DNA from: a marine group bacterium Sva0996 bin134
GTDB lineage: Bacteria > Actinomycetota > Acidimicrobiia > Acidimicrobiales > Bin134
Assembly (NCBI GenBank): GCA_002239105.1
Contig: MPNQ01000001.1
Span: 124,001 to 188,000, forward strand
DNA: 64,000 bases
Direction: 5' to 3'
The position numbers and the translations under genes were made by a program. Under the pieces are notes generated by a model. It worked only from the letters and a program-made list of their open reading frames with translations. It had not been told where the DNA came from and ran no database searches. Below, piece by piece: positions 51,009 through 59,821 of this stretch. Within the stretch, counting starts at the first letter, position 1, and the number at the start of each line of letters is the position of its first letter.

Positions 51009-52265
51009 CTACAGATTGGTGAGCAGGATCGGGAAGCGGCCATAGGCGTCGTGGTGGCTGGCCTCGGTGTAGGTAGGCGGGTCGTCGGGGTCGATTTGGA
51101 TACCGGCGTCGTAAAGTGCGCTGGCGATGTTGACCAGCGTGCCGTCGGTGCCCTCGTCGTTGTCGGTGCGGGCCGAGAGGCCGGTAACCAGTGTGCGCCC
51201 GATGCAGATGTGCTCGCCGCCGCCGAAGGTGAGGCCCCAGGGTTTCACCGAGCTGACCTTCCGGTAGGGGTTGAACATCCCGGCGTCGGTGCCGAACACC
51301 TCAGGGTCGCGGTTGGCCGGCGTGAACAAACAGGCCACCCGCTCGTCGGTGGCGATGGTCTTGCCGTTACTCAGGGAGAAGTCTTCGTTGGCAATCCGCA
51401 GCAGGGCGGGCGACGGTAGGTGCAGTCGCAGGGCCTCGTGGGCAGCCCGCTTGATGTACTCCCGGTCGGACACTTTGGCCCGATCCTCGGGGTGGGCGTC
51501 GAACCACTCGTCGAAGTGGGCGATGAGGTGGGGAACCGAGTGGGTGGTGGTCTGAGTGGCCGCCACCAAAAACAAGCAGGCCTCCCTGATGGGCAGCTCC
51601 TCGTCCCAGTCGTCGTTCCAGTGCAGATAGAGCATGGTGATCAGATCGACAGGGAGCTCGTCTCTTTCGATCTCGCCCCGATGGAAGCGCTCGATGAGGG
51701 CCCGGCGGCGGGCCACCGATGAGGCGAAGAAATCGCGGTCGAACTCATCCCGTACTGCCAAGATGCGCCGAATCACCTCACCATGGTCCTCGGTAGACCA
51801 CTCGACGGTGGCACCCGTGCCCAACAACTCGACGTACTCTCGGAATGCGGTGGTGCGCTCTGGGGTGTCCACTGCGTCGATCCCGGTAGTGGCAGCGGCA
51901 ATGCGGGCCAGCATCGTGCGCAGCAAGACGCAGAGGTCGGCCCGCACGACACCGTCGTTGCCCCGGTTGTCGCGGCACTCTTCCAGCGTCTTGCCGATCA
52001 GCGGGATCAGCTCAGTGTGCTCGTAGTACTCCAGTGCGGCCTTGGCGAATAGCGGGGCCTCGAGCCGTCGGCGCTCGAAGTGCTCATCTCCGTCGATGGT
52101 CAATAGGGAGCGTCCAAAGAACGGCTGGCTCTCCTGATGCGACCCCTGCCGAAAGCTCCTCGACCGCAAGATCTCATCGATTTCGGCATAGGTGGTGAAG
52201 TGCTGCAAACCAACGATGTGCGGAGGCGGAGGCATCTCTCGAATGGTGGGCTCTCTAGTCGGCAC
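51009..52265 (-). CDS. Cytochrome P450
   Basis: 418 residues from GTG 52265, preceded by GGGAGG at 7 nt; the frame is open to 52307. Heme-binding loop FGGGEHICIGRTLV near the C-terminus, the EALR helix K motif in AAHEALRLHLPSPALLR, and the oxygen-binding helix I region reads FLVAATQTTTHSVPHL. The helix I Thr is present. Soluble, bacterial class I type. Forms an operon with the ferredoxin; no reductase is adjacent. Substrate unknown. Confidence 0.92.
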   Translation of the reverse strand: MPTREPTIREMPPPPHIVGLQHFTTYAEIDEILRSRSFRQGSHQESQPFFGRSLLTIDGDEHFERRRLEAPLFAKAALEYYEHTELIPLIGKTLEECRDNRGNDGVVRADLCVLLRTMLARIAAATTGIDAVDTPERTTAFREYVELLGTGATVEWSTEDHGEVIRRILAVRDEFDRDFFASSVARRRALIERFHRGEIERDELPVDLITMLYLHWNDDWDEELPIREACLFLVAATQTTTHSVPHLIAHFDEWFDAHPEDRAKVSDREYIKRAAHEALRLHLPSPALLRIANEDFSLSNGKTIATDERVACLFTPANRDPEVFGTDAGMFNPYRKVSSVKPWGLTFGGGEHICIGRTLVTGLSARTDNDEGTDGTLVNIASALYDAGIQIDPDDPPTYTEASHHDAYGRFPILLTNL

Positions 52266-52342
52266 AGTTAGACCTCCCTGGCGAACAAGAAGATAGCCGG
52301 TGAGCAATCGGCCATCTCGGGGACCACTAGCGTGCAGCGTGC

Positions 52343-53170
52343 ATGCCGGTGTTGTTGGGGGCTTTGGCGTCGGGACTGATAGGGGTTTCCGACTACTTCG
52401 GGCGCTACGCCAGTCGGCGCGCCCAGGCCATGACCTCTGTGGGCACGGCGTTCGTGGGCGGACTGGGTATAACGCTGGTGCTGGTTCTGGTGGTGCCCAG
52501 CACCATCACGTCGGCAGACCTGCTGTTGGGGGCGGTATCCGGGGTGCTGATCGCCATTGCCATTTCGTCTATGTGGCACAGCTTGGCCGTGTCTTCCTCG
52601 GCCATCGCCTCGCCCATCGTGGCTGCCTTCACTGCGCTGGGGCCGCTGACCTATGGGTTTGCCACCGGCGAGCGGCCGACCATCGCGGTGGCCATTGGCA
52701 TCGCCGTGGCGGTGGCTGGCTTGCTCTTGGCGGTGATTGTCCCCCAGACGGTGGAGAACATCGGGGCGGGCATTGCCTACGCAGTTCTGGGGGGACTGGC
52801 GTTCACGGTGGCGATTGTGCTGCTGGGTCGGACCGACGTGGACAGCGGCATGTGGCCCGCGGTCACCCAACGGGCGGCCGCCCTGCTGTTCATGCTGATG
52901 GTCACCCGGGCCCGGCGCATCCCTCAGATATTGCCCCGACCGCTGCGGCTGGCCGGTCTGGCCGGGGGCATCGCCGGAGGCTTGGGCATGGCGTCGTTCA
53001 TTGCCGGAGTGCAGCGTGGCCCATTGGGGGAGGTCTCGGTAGCCGGATCGCTCTATCCGGTGGTCACCATCGCGCTGGCCGTGATCTTCGACGACGACAC
53101 CCTGCGATGGTGGCAGGCCGTAGGCATCGCCGCCGTGCTGGCCGGCACCACCTTGATCACCATTGGGTGA
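52343..53170 (+). CDS. DMT/EamA-family transporter
   Basis: 275 residues with ten predicted hydrophobic helices in two five-helix halves (PVLLGALASGLIGVSDYFGR at the start; GMASFIAGVQRGPLGEVSVA and AVGIAAVLAGTTLITIG at the end). This is the drug/metabolite transporter layout, typically an exporter of amino acids or metabolites. Divergent from the P450 unit by 77 bp. Substrate unknown. Confidence 0.85.
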   Translation: MPVLLGALASGLIGVSDYFGRYASRRAQAMTSVGTAFVGGLGITLVLVLVVPSTITSADLLLGAVSGVLIAIAISSMWHSLAVSSSAIASPIVAAFTALGPLTYGFATGERPTIAVAIGIAVAVAGLLLAVIVPQTVENIGAGIAYAVLGGLAFTVAIVLLGRTDVDSGMWPAVTQRAAALLFMLMVTRARRIPQILPRPLRLAGLAGGIAGGLGMASFIAGVQRGPLGEVSVAGSLYPVVTIALAVIFDDDTLRWWQAVGIAAVLAGTTLITIG

Positions 53171-53655
53171 GTCCCGCATACGCTCTTGCGAGACATCGAA
53201 GCGTTTCGATGCTGCTATCAACTTGTCGTCGATGACGCTTCAGGCCGTCGGACAGGGAGATGGAAAGGGCACGTGAACTGTGGCAACGATGGCTGTTGTC
53301 GCAAAAGTCGACGACGTCGTAGCCTCCGTCGTGCAACGGTGACGGATACCACGGGTTGATCCAGATAGCATCCACGCCCAACTCGGCTAGGTACGGCAGC
53401 CGGGGTCGGAGTCCTGCTATGTCGCCGATGCCGTCGCCATTTCCGTCAACCGTTTGCTGAGTGGACCCATCTTGGACTTGTCGAGTTTCCAATTGGCATT
53501 CATCGCCATGTGGTCCGCTTCTTCGAACAGGACTAATCCTTGGTCAAACCCGGTTCATTTTCGTTGTCTTCCCCAGTAAGGAAGTTCATTGTCGCATTAG
53601 GGGCCGTTCACCTTGGCTCTATTCGGGTTTTAGGCCATTGAAGGACAATAGGGAG
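53171..53655. other. 485-bp gap with a gene remnant
   Basis: Between the DMT transporter and arsC. It holds one recognisable fragment of a glycoside hydrolase (53298-53447, minus strand). The remainder shows no intact gene. The arsC promoter should lie in the last 150 bp. Confidence 0.6.
53298..53447 (-). pseudogene. GH13 alpha-glucosidase/trehalose-synthase fragment
   Basis: Fifty residues, DGNGDGIGDIAGLRPRLPYL then AELGVDAIWINPWYPSPLHD and GGYDVVDFCD, are the conserved N-terminal block of GH13 enzymes (calcium loop and first barrel strand). Codons on either side in the same frame do not match the family, and no catalytic residues remain. It is a decayed remnant, not a short functional gene. 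Confidence 0.8.
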
Positions 53656-54318
53656 ATGGATGAGAAAGTCCCTATGGAGCCGCAGGTCAAGCTGACCACT
53701 GAAGAGATCTTGTTGATCAAGCAGGCTGCCCAGCGGCTTGAGGCCAAGTTCGAGGGCACGTTCAACGCCGAGACCGTCGAGCGGTACATCACCGACTCGC
53801 TGACCCGCCTTGAAAGCCGGGCCAAGTTCGCCACCTGGATGCCGGTGCTGATCGAGCGCTTCACCCACGACCGCCTTATCGCTCTGTCCCGTTTGGAGGT
53901 GGGCACCCTGGACCGGCCCGGCGTGCTGTTTTTGTGCGTCCACAATGCAGGGCGCTCGCAGATGGCAGCCGGCTACCTCCGACACTTTGCCGGTGACCGG
54001 GTGGACGTGTTCACCGGCGGGTCCGCCCCGGGCTTCGACACCAACAAGGTGGTTGTGGCGGCTATGGCTGAGGAGGGCATCGACGTCTCCCAGGAGTACC
54101 CCAAACCATGGGCTGACGAGATCTCCCGGGCCGCCGACGTGATCGTGAGTATGGGCTGTGGCGACGCCTGCCCCATTTATCCCGGCAAGCGCTACGAGGA
54201 CTGGGAATTGGACGACCCCTCCGGACAGTCCATTGAGGCAGTCCGCCCAATTAGAGACGACATCAGGGGTCGCGTCGAGGCCTTGCTGGTCTCCTTGGAG
54301 CTGACCCCAGTTTCGTAG
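53656..54318 (+). CDS. arsC: Arsenate reductase (LMW-phosphatase type) with helical N-domain
   Basis: 220 residues from ATG 53656 (AAGGA 10 nt upstream); the open frame reaches back to 53461. The N-terminal 75 residues are a three-helix domain (EEILLIKQAAQRLEAKFEG, ERYITDSLTRL). Then the catalytic P-loop VLFLCVHNAGRSQMAAGYL and VSMGCGDACPIYPGKRYEDW with the resolving Cys pair. This matches the actinobacterial ArsC type reduced by mycothiol or thioredoxin. No arsR or arsenite exporter is beside it. Confidence 0.92.
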   Translation: MDEKVPMEPQVKLTTEEILLIKQAAQRLEAKFEGTFNAETVERYITDSLTRLESRAKFATWMPVLIERFTHDRLIALSRLEVGTLDRPGVLFLCVHNAGRSQMAAGYLRHFAGDRVDVFTGGSAPGFDTNKVVVAAMAEEGIDVSQEYPKPWADEISRAADVIVSMGCGDACPIYPGKRYEDWELDDPSGQSIEAVRPIRDDIRGRVEALLVSLELTPVS

Positions 54319-54330
54319 CCGTCGCCCATA

Positions 54331-54357
54331 GCCCGCCGAGCCGCCGTGCGGGTTTTC
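54331..54357 (+). terminator. Rho-independent terminator after arsC
   Basis: The stem CCCGC (54332-54336) pairs with GCGGG (54348-54352), with an 11-nt loop and a TTTT run directly after. It lies 13 nt beyond the arsC stop codon. Confidence 0.7.
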
Positions 54358-54444
54358 TCCTCAGCGTCTAAGTTACGGCCGAGCCGGGGAGAGGAGGACG
54401 GGAGGGGGGCAATCCTCTCCCCGGCTGTGACTTCGCCCTTGCCT

Positions 54445-55788
54445 TTAGGCGATGAGAGCCCGGACCTCAGCCACTCTTTCTTGCACCTCTTCGGGAGTGC
54501 GAGCTTCCAGGTTCAGCCGCAGCAGGGGCTCGGTGTTGGAGGGGCGCAGGTTGAACCACCAGTCGCCCAGGTTCACGGTGAGGCCGTCGAGGCGATCTTG
54601 ATCAGCGTCGGCGTAGGCGGTGGCCACTCGTTCGATTACTGCGGCGGCATCTTCCACCACAGTGTTGAGCTCGCCCGATGCGGCATAGCGGTCGAGATCG
54701 GACACCAGGTCGGCGAGCCCGGCCGGGTGTCGGCTGATGGCCTCCAACACCACTAGGGCGGCGATCAGTCCGCTGTCGGCTCGGAAATTGTCCCGGAAGT
54801 AGTAGTGGCCGGAGTGCTCGCCGCCGAATACTGCCCCGGTCTCGGCCATGGCCTGTTTGATGTAGGAGTGGCCCACCCTGGTGCGCACTGCCGTGCCGCT
54901 TCCCTCGGCGATCACTTCGGGGACTGTTCGGGAGCAGATCAGGTTGTGGATCACGGTGGCACCGGGATCGCGGGCCAAGATCGAGCGGGCGATGATGGCG
55001 GTGGTCAGCGATCCCGACACCGGTCGGGCTGTTTCATCCACCAGGAACACGCGGTCGGCGTCGCCATCGAAGGCCAGCCCGATGTCGGCGCCCACCGCCA
55101 CCACCCGTTCTTGCAGGTCTCGCAGGTTCTCGGGCTGGAGGGGGTCGGCCGGATGGTTGGGGAAGGTGCCGTCCAGTTCGGGGTACAGGTGATCGAGCGC
55201 CAAGGGCAGCCCGTCGAACACCGCGGGCACCACCAGGCCGCCCATGCCGTTGGCGGTGTCGGCCACCACCAGCAGAGGGGCCAGCGCATCCAAGTCCACG
55301 AATGAGCGCACATGGTGGACGAAGCCGTTCAGCAGGTCACGGGTTGTGCGCGTGCCCTTGGTCGCCGCTGGGTCGGGACCGGCGGTGGCCATGGCCTTTA
55401 CGGATTCCAACCCGGTGTCGGAGCTGATCGGCGCGGCCCCGGCGCCGCACATCTTGATTCCGTTGTAGCCCGCGGGATTGTGAGAAGCGGTGAACACCGC
55501 GCCGGGAAGGTCAAGCGTTCCCGAGGCGTAGTAGAGCATGTCGGTGGCGCACAGCCCCACGTCCACCACGTCGACCCCGTGGTCTATTGCCCCGTCGCCG
55601 AAAGCGGCAGCGAACTCCTCGCCCTCGGGGCGCATGTCTCGCCCGACCAGCACCGCCCTCGCTCCCGACGCGGCCGTGAACCGGGCAAACGCCCCGCCGA
55701 TGGCCCGGGCCCCGTCGGCGTCGATCTGGTCGCCGACCGTGCCCCGCACGTCGTAGGCCTTGAAGATGGCGTCGTAATTGGTGGCCAT
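54445..55788 (-). CDS. manB: Phosphomannomutase/phosphoglucomutase
   Basis: 447 residues. All four hexomutase loops are intact: the phosphoserine loop FTASHNPAGYNGIK, metal loop LAFDGDADRVFL, sugar loop FGGEHSGHYYF and phosphate loop LRPSNTEPLLRL. It interconverts hexose 6- and 1-phosphates for GDP-mannose or UDP-glucose and cell-envelope glycans. Same direction as the enoyl-CoA hydratase upstream, 45 bp apart. Confidence 0.94.
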   Translation of the reverse strand: MATNYDAIFKAYDVRGTVGDQIDADGARAIGGAFARFTAASGARAVLVGRDMRPEGEEFAAAFGDGAIDHGVDVVDVGLCATDMLYYASGTLDLPGAVFTASHNPAGYNGIKMCGAGAAPISSDTGLESVKAMATAGPDPAATKGTRTTRDLLNGFVHHVRSFVDLDALAPLLVVADTANGMGGLVVPAVFDGLPLALDHLYPELDGTFPNHPADPLQPENLRDLQERVVAVGADIGLAFDGDADRVFLVDETARPVSGSLTTAIIARSILARDPGATVIHNLICSRTVPEVIAEGSGTAVRTRVGHSYIKQAMAETGAVFGGEHSGHYYFRDNFRADSGLIAALVVLEAISRHPAGLADLVSDLDRYAASGELNTVVEDAAAVIERVATAYADADQDRLDGLTVNLGDWWFNLRPSNTEPLLRLNLEARTPEEVQERVAEVRALIA

Positions 55789-55833
55789 TTCGTAGGGGGC
55801 CTAGGGCTCTGGGCGATTCAGCGGCATTCGGGG

Positions 55834-56661
55834 CTATTGCTTCTTGAGGTTCTGCTTCATCTCGTCGAGTTGCATCAAGATTGGATAGCCGCTGACGCTT
55901 ATGGCGTTGCCATGGCCGGTGTGGTGGACGTCGAACACCGACTGGAGGGCGGTGTAGTAGCCCTGCACATCGAGGGTCTGGTTCACCGCCCGCTTGGCCT
56001 GGGCCAGCCCGAAGGCGTTGTTCTTGGCGATCTGGGCGGCCAACTCGTGAGTGCGCTCCCAAAGCTGGTCGCGGGCCACCACCTCGCGGGCCACCCCGAT
56101 CTGCACGGCCTCTTCTGCCCCCAGGGTGCGCTGGGTGAACAGCAGATCCTTGGCCCGGCGAGCGCCCAACTCCCAGGTGTGGCCGTGGTATTCCACCCCG
56201 CCGATGGCCATCAGCACCACCGGGTCGGAGAACTCCACGTCGTCGGCCACCACCAGAAGGTCGAGCGGCCAGATCAGGTTCAGGGCCCCGGCGATGGCCT
56301 TGCCCTGAATGGCGCCGAGGGTTGGCTTGGGGATGTTGCGCCAGTGCCACGAATAGCCCAGGTACTTGCGGGCCTCCCATCGGTAGATCTTGTTGAGCTG
56401 CCAGCTGCCGTCGGGTTCGTTCAGTGACACCGCGTCGGGGTCGGGGTCGCCGCCGCCCAGATCGTGGCCCGCGGAGAAGTGCTTGCCCTCGCCTCGCAAC
56501 ACGATGACCTTCACATCGTCGTCGTATTCCGCGGCCAGAAAGTGGTGGTGCAGTTCGTCGAGCATGCGCTCGTTCTGGGCGTTGGCCTTCTCTGGCCGGG
56601 CCAGCGTGATGGTGGCCACCGCATCAGCGGTCTCGTACTCAACGTATTTGAACTCGTCCAT
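55834..56661 (-). CDS. Enoyl-CoA hydratase/isomerase family protein
   Basis: 275 residues. The crotonase fold shows ATITLARPEKANAQNERML, VIVLRGEGKHFSAGHDLGGG (oxyanion loop), LGAIQGKAIAGALNLIWPLD and WELGARRAKDLLFTQRTLGA. Catalytic Glu positions are not obvious, so the reaction could be hydration, isomerisation or decarboxylation of an acyl-CoA. The start ATG 56661 is preceded by a 130-bp gap shared with the divergent coiled-coil gene. Confidence 0.88.
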   Translation of the reverse strand: MDEFKYVEYETADAVATITLARPEKANAQNERMLDELHHHFLAAEYDDDVKVIVLRGEGKHFSAGHDLGGGDPDPDAVSLNEPDGSWQLNKIYRWEARKYLGYSWHWRNIPKPTLGAIQGKAIAGALNLIWPLDLLVVADDVEFSDPVVLMAIGGVEYHGHTWELGARRAKDLLFTQRTLGAEEAVQIGVAREVVARDQLWERTHELAAQIAKNNAFGLAQAKRAVNQTLDVQGYYTALQSVFDVHHTGHGNAISVSGYPILMQLDEMKQNLKKQ

Positions 56662-56791
56662 GGAGTGTCCTTGTTGGAATTGGTTGCTTCAGCCGGTAAC
56701 CACTTGTATCGTGAAAAAAGCAGTCGGAACCGGCACCGCCCAGAGCATAAAGGGTTCCCCTCAGAATCGAATAGACGACGAAGGGAACCCA

Positions 56792-57145
56792 ATGGCAGTC
56801 ACCGAGGTAGAGCGCACGGAGTTGGCTAACCGGCTGGTATTGGCCATCGGCAAAGAGGCAACCGAGACGCTCATGCAGTGCATCATCCCGGAGGGACGAG
56901 ACCAATTGGCCACCAAAGACGACATTAAAGTCTTGGAATCCACCTTGCGAGGCGAGTTCGCCGAGTTCAGGGGTGAGATGCGGAGCGAGTTCGCCGAGTT
57001 CAGGGGTGAGATGCGGAGCGAATTCGCCGATCACAAGGGCGAGATCAAGCTGGCGCTGGCCAAACAGACCCGCATGTATCTGACGACTTTGGCGGGGTTT
57101 ATGCTCACCACGTGGGGGGCTTTGATTGTCCCCGCCGTGGTGTGA
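56792..57145 (+). CDS. Small C-anchored coiled-coil membrane protein
   Basis: 117 residues from ATG 56792 with GAAGGGA upstream. A heptad-rich region holds two exact copies of EFAEFRGEMRS, followed by a third, diverged unit. A single C-terminal membrane helix (YLTTLAGFMLTTWGALIVP) ends the protein. The layout resembles CCDC90/DUF1640-type coiled-coil proteins. It is the mirror image of the N-anchored protein at 29040. Function unknown. Confidence 0.78.
   Translation: MAVTEVERTELANRLVLAIGKEATETLMQCIIPEGRDQLATKDDIKVLESTLRGEFAEFRGEMRSEFAEFRGEMRSEFADHKGEIKLALAKQTRMYLTTLAGFMLTTWGALIVPAVV
56954..57019 (+). repeat. Two perfect 33-bp tandem copies in a coiled-coil gene
   Basis: 56954-56986 and 56987-57019 are identical and encode 11 residues each, one hendecad of a coiled coil. 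A partial third copy starts at 57020. Like the 45-bp repeat at 29153, copy-number change would alter stalk length in frame. Confidence 0.92.
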
Positions 57146-57160
57146 TGGACCACTAGGCCA

Positions 57161-59821
57161 TCACGCGTAGCGGAGGGCGGCGGCTTCGAGAACTCCTAGA
57201 GTGCGATCGGCAATGGGACCCCAGTCGAAGGCTGGGCGGCGAGCGATCAGAGCTTGGTGGGAGCGGTCGAGGTCTTCGGGGGTGAGCTCGTCGAGGCACC
57301 GGGTGAGGTCTTCGACGGTGGAGCCATAGCGGATGTCGGCCCCATGAAAGGTCTCGTCGAAAAAGTCCCAGTCACTGGTAATGGCGGGCACGCCCGCCCC
57401 CAGGCAGTCGAACGCCGTGCCGGTGGTGAGCATCCCCGACGGTGCGAACGGGAGGATCACCGCGTCGAAGGCCTTCATGCGACGCAGGTACTGATTGAAG
57501 TCGAGATGGCCGTGCTCGGCGATGATCCGAGGGTCGTCGGGCACGGCCACCGACAGGTCCACTCGGATGACTAATTGGATGTCGTCTCGGGGGCAGGCGG
57601 CTACCGCGTCCACCACCAGTTGGAGGTCCTTTTCCACCCGGGGGGTGCCGATCACCGCCACCCGCAGACCGCACGGCGCCCAGCCCTCGGACAGTTCCAC
57701 GTCCTCTCGGGTGGAGTTGGCCACGGCCTCGTACTCGCGACCCCAGTGGCCGTGGGCGATGATGTGGTGCTCGGTGTGAGTGCCGTAACTGTAGGTAGCC
57801 AGGGCCACATCCCGACCCACTTCGCTGTGGTGGATGACCGCGTCGGCTGCCTCGGCCCACAGCTTGTAGCTGGCGGCGGCCTCGTCGGTCTTGAAGAAGT
57901 GGGGGAGCAGGTTGTGCTGGGTCCACACGATGGCGGTGCCGGTGGCCTTTAGCTGCTCCAGCACCTCGGCGGTTCGATCAGGATCGACGCCGCTCCACCA
58001 CTCGGGCCAGGCCATGTGCAAGACATCTATGTCACGCAGTCTCCGCACCAGCTTGTCGTCGGGAATGCCCGCGCTGGTGGCCACCACCCGGTTGGCCAGC
58101 GGGTCATACAGCGACCGGTCGTAGGGGTGGCCGTGGATGGTGCTGGCCACCCGCAGGCGAGGGGTGATCTTCCAAGTGAAGTCCACTGCCGTGGCCGGCT
58201 CGAGCTCAGCCTGGTACACCCGGGGCAGCTCACCCCAGAAGCTGCGCCATTCGGCGATACCGGCGGTGTCGACGATCTGGAGCGGGCCCGAGTCGATCTC
58301 CACATCGATGGGGCGAGACTCCGATTCGGCCACCGTGAGGGTGAGCGGCCCCGGCAGATCATCGGGATCATCGAAGCGAAGTTGCTCGGACACCACCAGC
58401 GAGCGGCCCTCCACCCGGTAGGTGGCCGTTCTGGTTCCGGCGACGGTTGCATCGCTGCTGCCCGCCGGAGCCCAGCCTTCGTGGATGATGGTGACCGTCC
58501 CCGGGGAGTGCTCCACTGAGATGGGCAAACCCGCGGGCACGAGGGGCGCATTGCTGGTGCCGGCCATGTCGTCTCGGCCTCGTGGCGTGATCACCGGCAG
58601 CATCACCGGGTGGCCGCTGGTGGGCTGCTCGAGCAGGCCGGGCCCTCGGGGGGAGGGGGAGTAGTCGGCCGAGAAGCCGAAGACGGTGGGCAGGGCCAAC
58701 GACAGCGACCTTGAGCGGTACGACCACACCGTGGCTCGCCCGGAATCGTCGAATCGCACGAAGCGCTCAGCGGGCAGAAAGGCATCGGTGGACGGCGCGC
58801 CGATCACCTCTGGTCTGCGCCGCAGTTCCAGGGCGGACAACAGGAGCTTTCCGTAGATGTCCAGGGTCATCTGAAGCCGCCGGGCCGGGCCTCGATAGAA
58901 CATGGCTGCCCGGCTCTGGTGGGCGGCGATGACGCCTCCGGGAAACCACTCCAGGATGTCGTCCAGCGTGGCGTCGGCCCGGGCCAGCCAGCGGTCTTGA
59001 GGGGCTCTTAGGTCACGCCCTGCCGCGATGGCGGCCAACTCGATGGTGATGGCCATGCCGAGCGCTCCGATGGAGCGCCCCCACACGACGGCCCCGCCCG
59101 GCTGGGCCAACTCGTCGAGATCGCGAAGCACTTGGGACAGTCCGTCGGCCCACCCCGGACCGAGTTGGTCCACTAGGGGCTCGGCAAACAGGTACATGTC
59201 AGGGGTGTAGATGTCGTAGTGGACCCAGGCCCCCATGCCGTCGTTGAGCCATCCGGTGGGGCTGGTGAACATCGAACGCACCCGCTCCAGCAGCTGAGGA
59301 AGCTCGGCAGGCTCGTCGTCTCCCCGGAGGCGAGCCAGAGCCCGCAGACATCGGGTGGCCACCACCGCGAAGTTGGGGGGGATGGCGTCGGTGTCGTCGA
59401 GCCGGGCAATGATCTCTTTGGAGTGCACGGCGTCAAGCACGGTGTCATGCAGTTCAGCGGGCAGCGCATCGAGCCCGCCCAACCGCAATACGGTCTCGCC
59501 GACCCGGTAGCTATAGAAGCCCTCGACGGCGGCAGGGTTGATCGAGGCGATCAGCGGCCGGATTCGGTCTTGCAGATCGCAGCCGGCGACCTCGTCTACC
59601 CCGCAGTCGATGAGCAGCCCCAGCACATACATGAGGTCGGCAGTGGTGTCGTCGAGCACTGGATGGCCGGCGTACAGGCCGGGCAGCTTGAAGCCGGGGG
59701 CGGCGGTCTGTTCGAATTCGCCCATCTTCTCGGCGGTCGCCGACACCAAGCGGTCGGCCAGTTCTCCGGCGGTGGTGGCCCCGCCCAGCGGAGGCTCGGG
59801 CATTCGGAGGTCCAAGCTCAT
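57161..59821 (-). CDS. Two-domain protein: helical N-domain plus GT4-like glycosyltransferase
   Basis: 886 residues from ATG 59821, which overlaps the stop of the dehydrogenase gene (ATGA). The first 560 or so residues look like an alpha/alpha-toroid domain followed by a beta-sandwich (GWLNDGMGAWVHYDIYTPDM is reminiscent of DUF2264). The last 320 residues are a GT-B glycosyltransferase: VASTIHGHPYDRSLYDP, VWTQHNLLPHFFK, VAVIGTPRVEKDLQLVVDAV and PFAPSGMLTTGTAFDCLGAG. Combined polysaccharide binding or cleavage and transfer is possible. Acceptor unknown. Confidence 0.7.
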   Translation of the reverse strand: MSLDLRMPEPPLGGATTAGELADRLVSATAEKMGEFEQTAAPGFKLPGLYAGHPVLDDTTADLMYVLGLLIDCGVDEVAGCDLQDRIRPLIASINPAAVEGFYSYRVGETVLRLGGLDALPAELHDTVLDAVHSKEIIARLDDTDAIPPNFAVVATRCLRALARLRGDDEPAELPQLLERVRSMFTSPTGWLNDGMGAWVHYDIYTPDMYLFAEPLVDQLGPGWADGLSQVLRDLDELAQPGGAVVWGRSIGALGMAITIELAAIAAGRDLRAPQDRWLARADATLDDILEWFPGGVIAAHQSRAAMFYRGPARRLQMTLDIYGKLLLSALELRRRPEVIGAPSTDAFLPAERFVRFDDSGRATVWSYRSRSLSLALPTVFGFSADYSPSPRGPGLLEQPTSGHPVMLPVITPRGRDDMAGTSNAPLVPAGLPISVEHSPGTVTIIHEGWAPAGSSDATVAGTRTATYRVEGRSLVVSEQLRFDDPDDLPGPLTLTVAESESRPIDVEIDSGPLQIVDTAGIAEWRSFWGELPRVYQAELEPATAVDFTWKITPRLRVASTIHGHPYDRSLYDPLANRVVATSAGIPDDKLVRRLRDIDVLHMAWPEWWSGVDPDRTAEVLEQLKATGTAIVWTQHNLLPHFFKTDEAAASYKLWAEAADAVIHHSEVGRDVALATYSYGTHTEHHIIAHGHWGREYEAVANSTREDVELSEGWAPCGLRVAVIGTPRVEKDLQLVVDAVAACPRDDIQLVIRVDLSVAVPDDPRIIAEHGHLDFNQYLRRMKAFDAVILPFAPSGMLTTGTAFDCLGAGVPAITSDWDFFDETFHGADIRYGSTVEDLTRCLDELTPEDLDRSHQALIARRPAFDWGPIADRTLGVLEAAALRYA

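Noticed and set aside
53157-53492. 111-residue frame as an intact small gene
   Set aside because: Only 50 internal residues match GH13 enzymes. Flanks are unrelated and catalytic parts are missing, so it is listed as a remnant.
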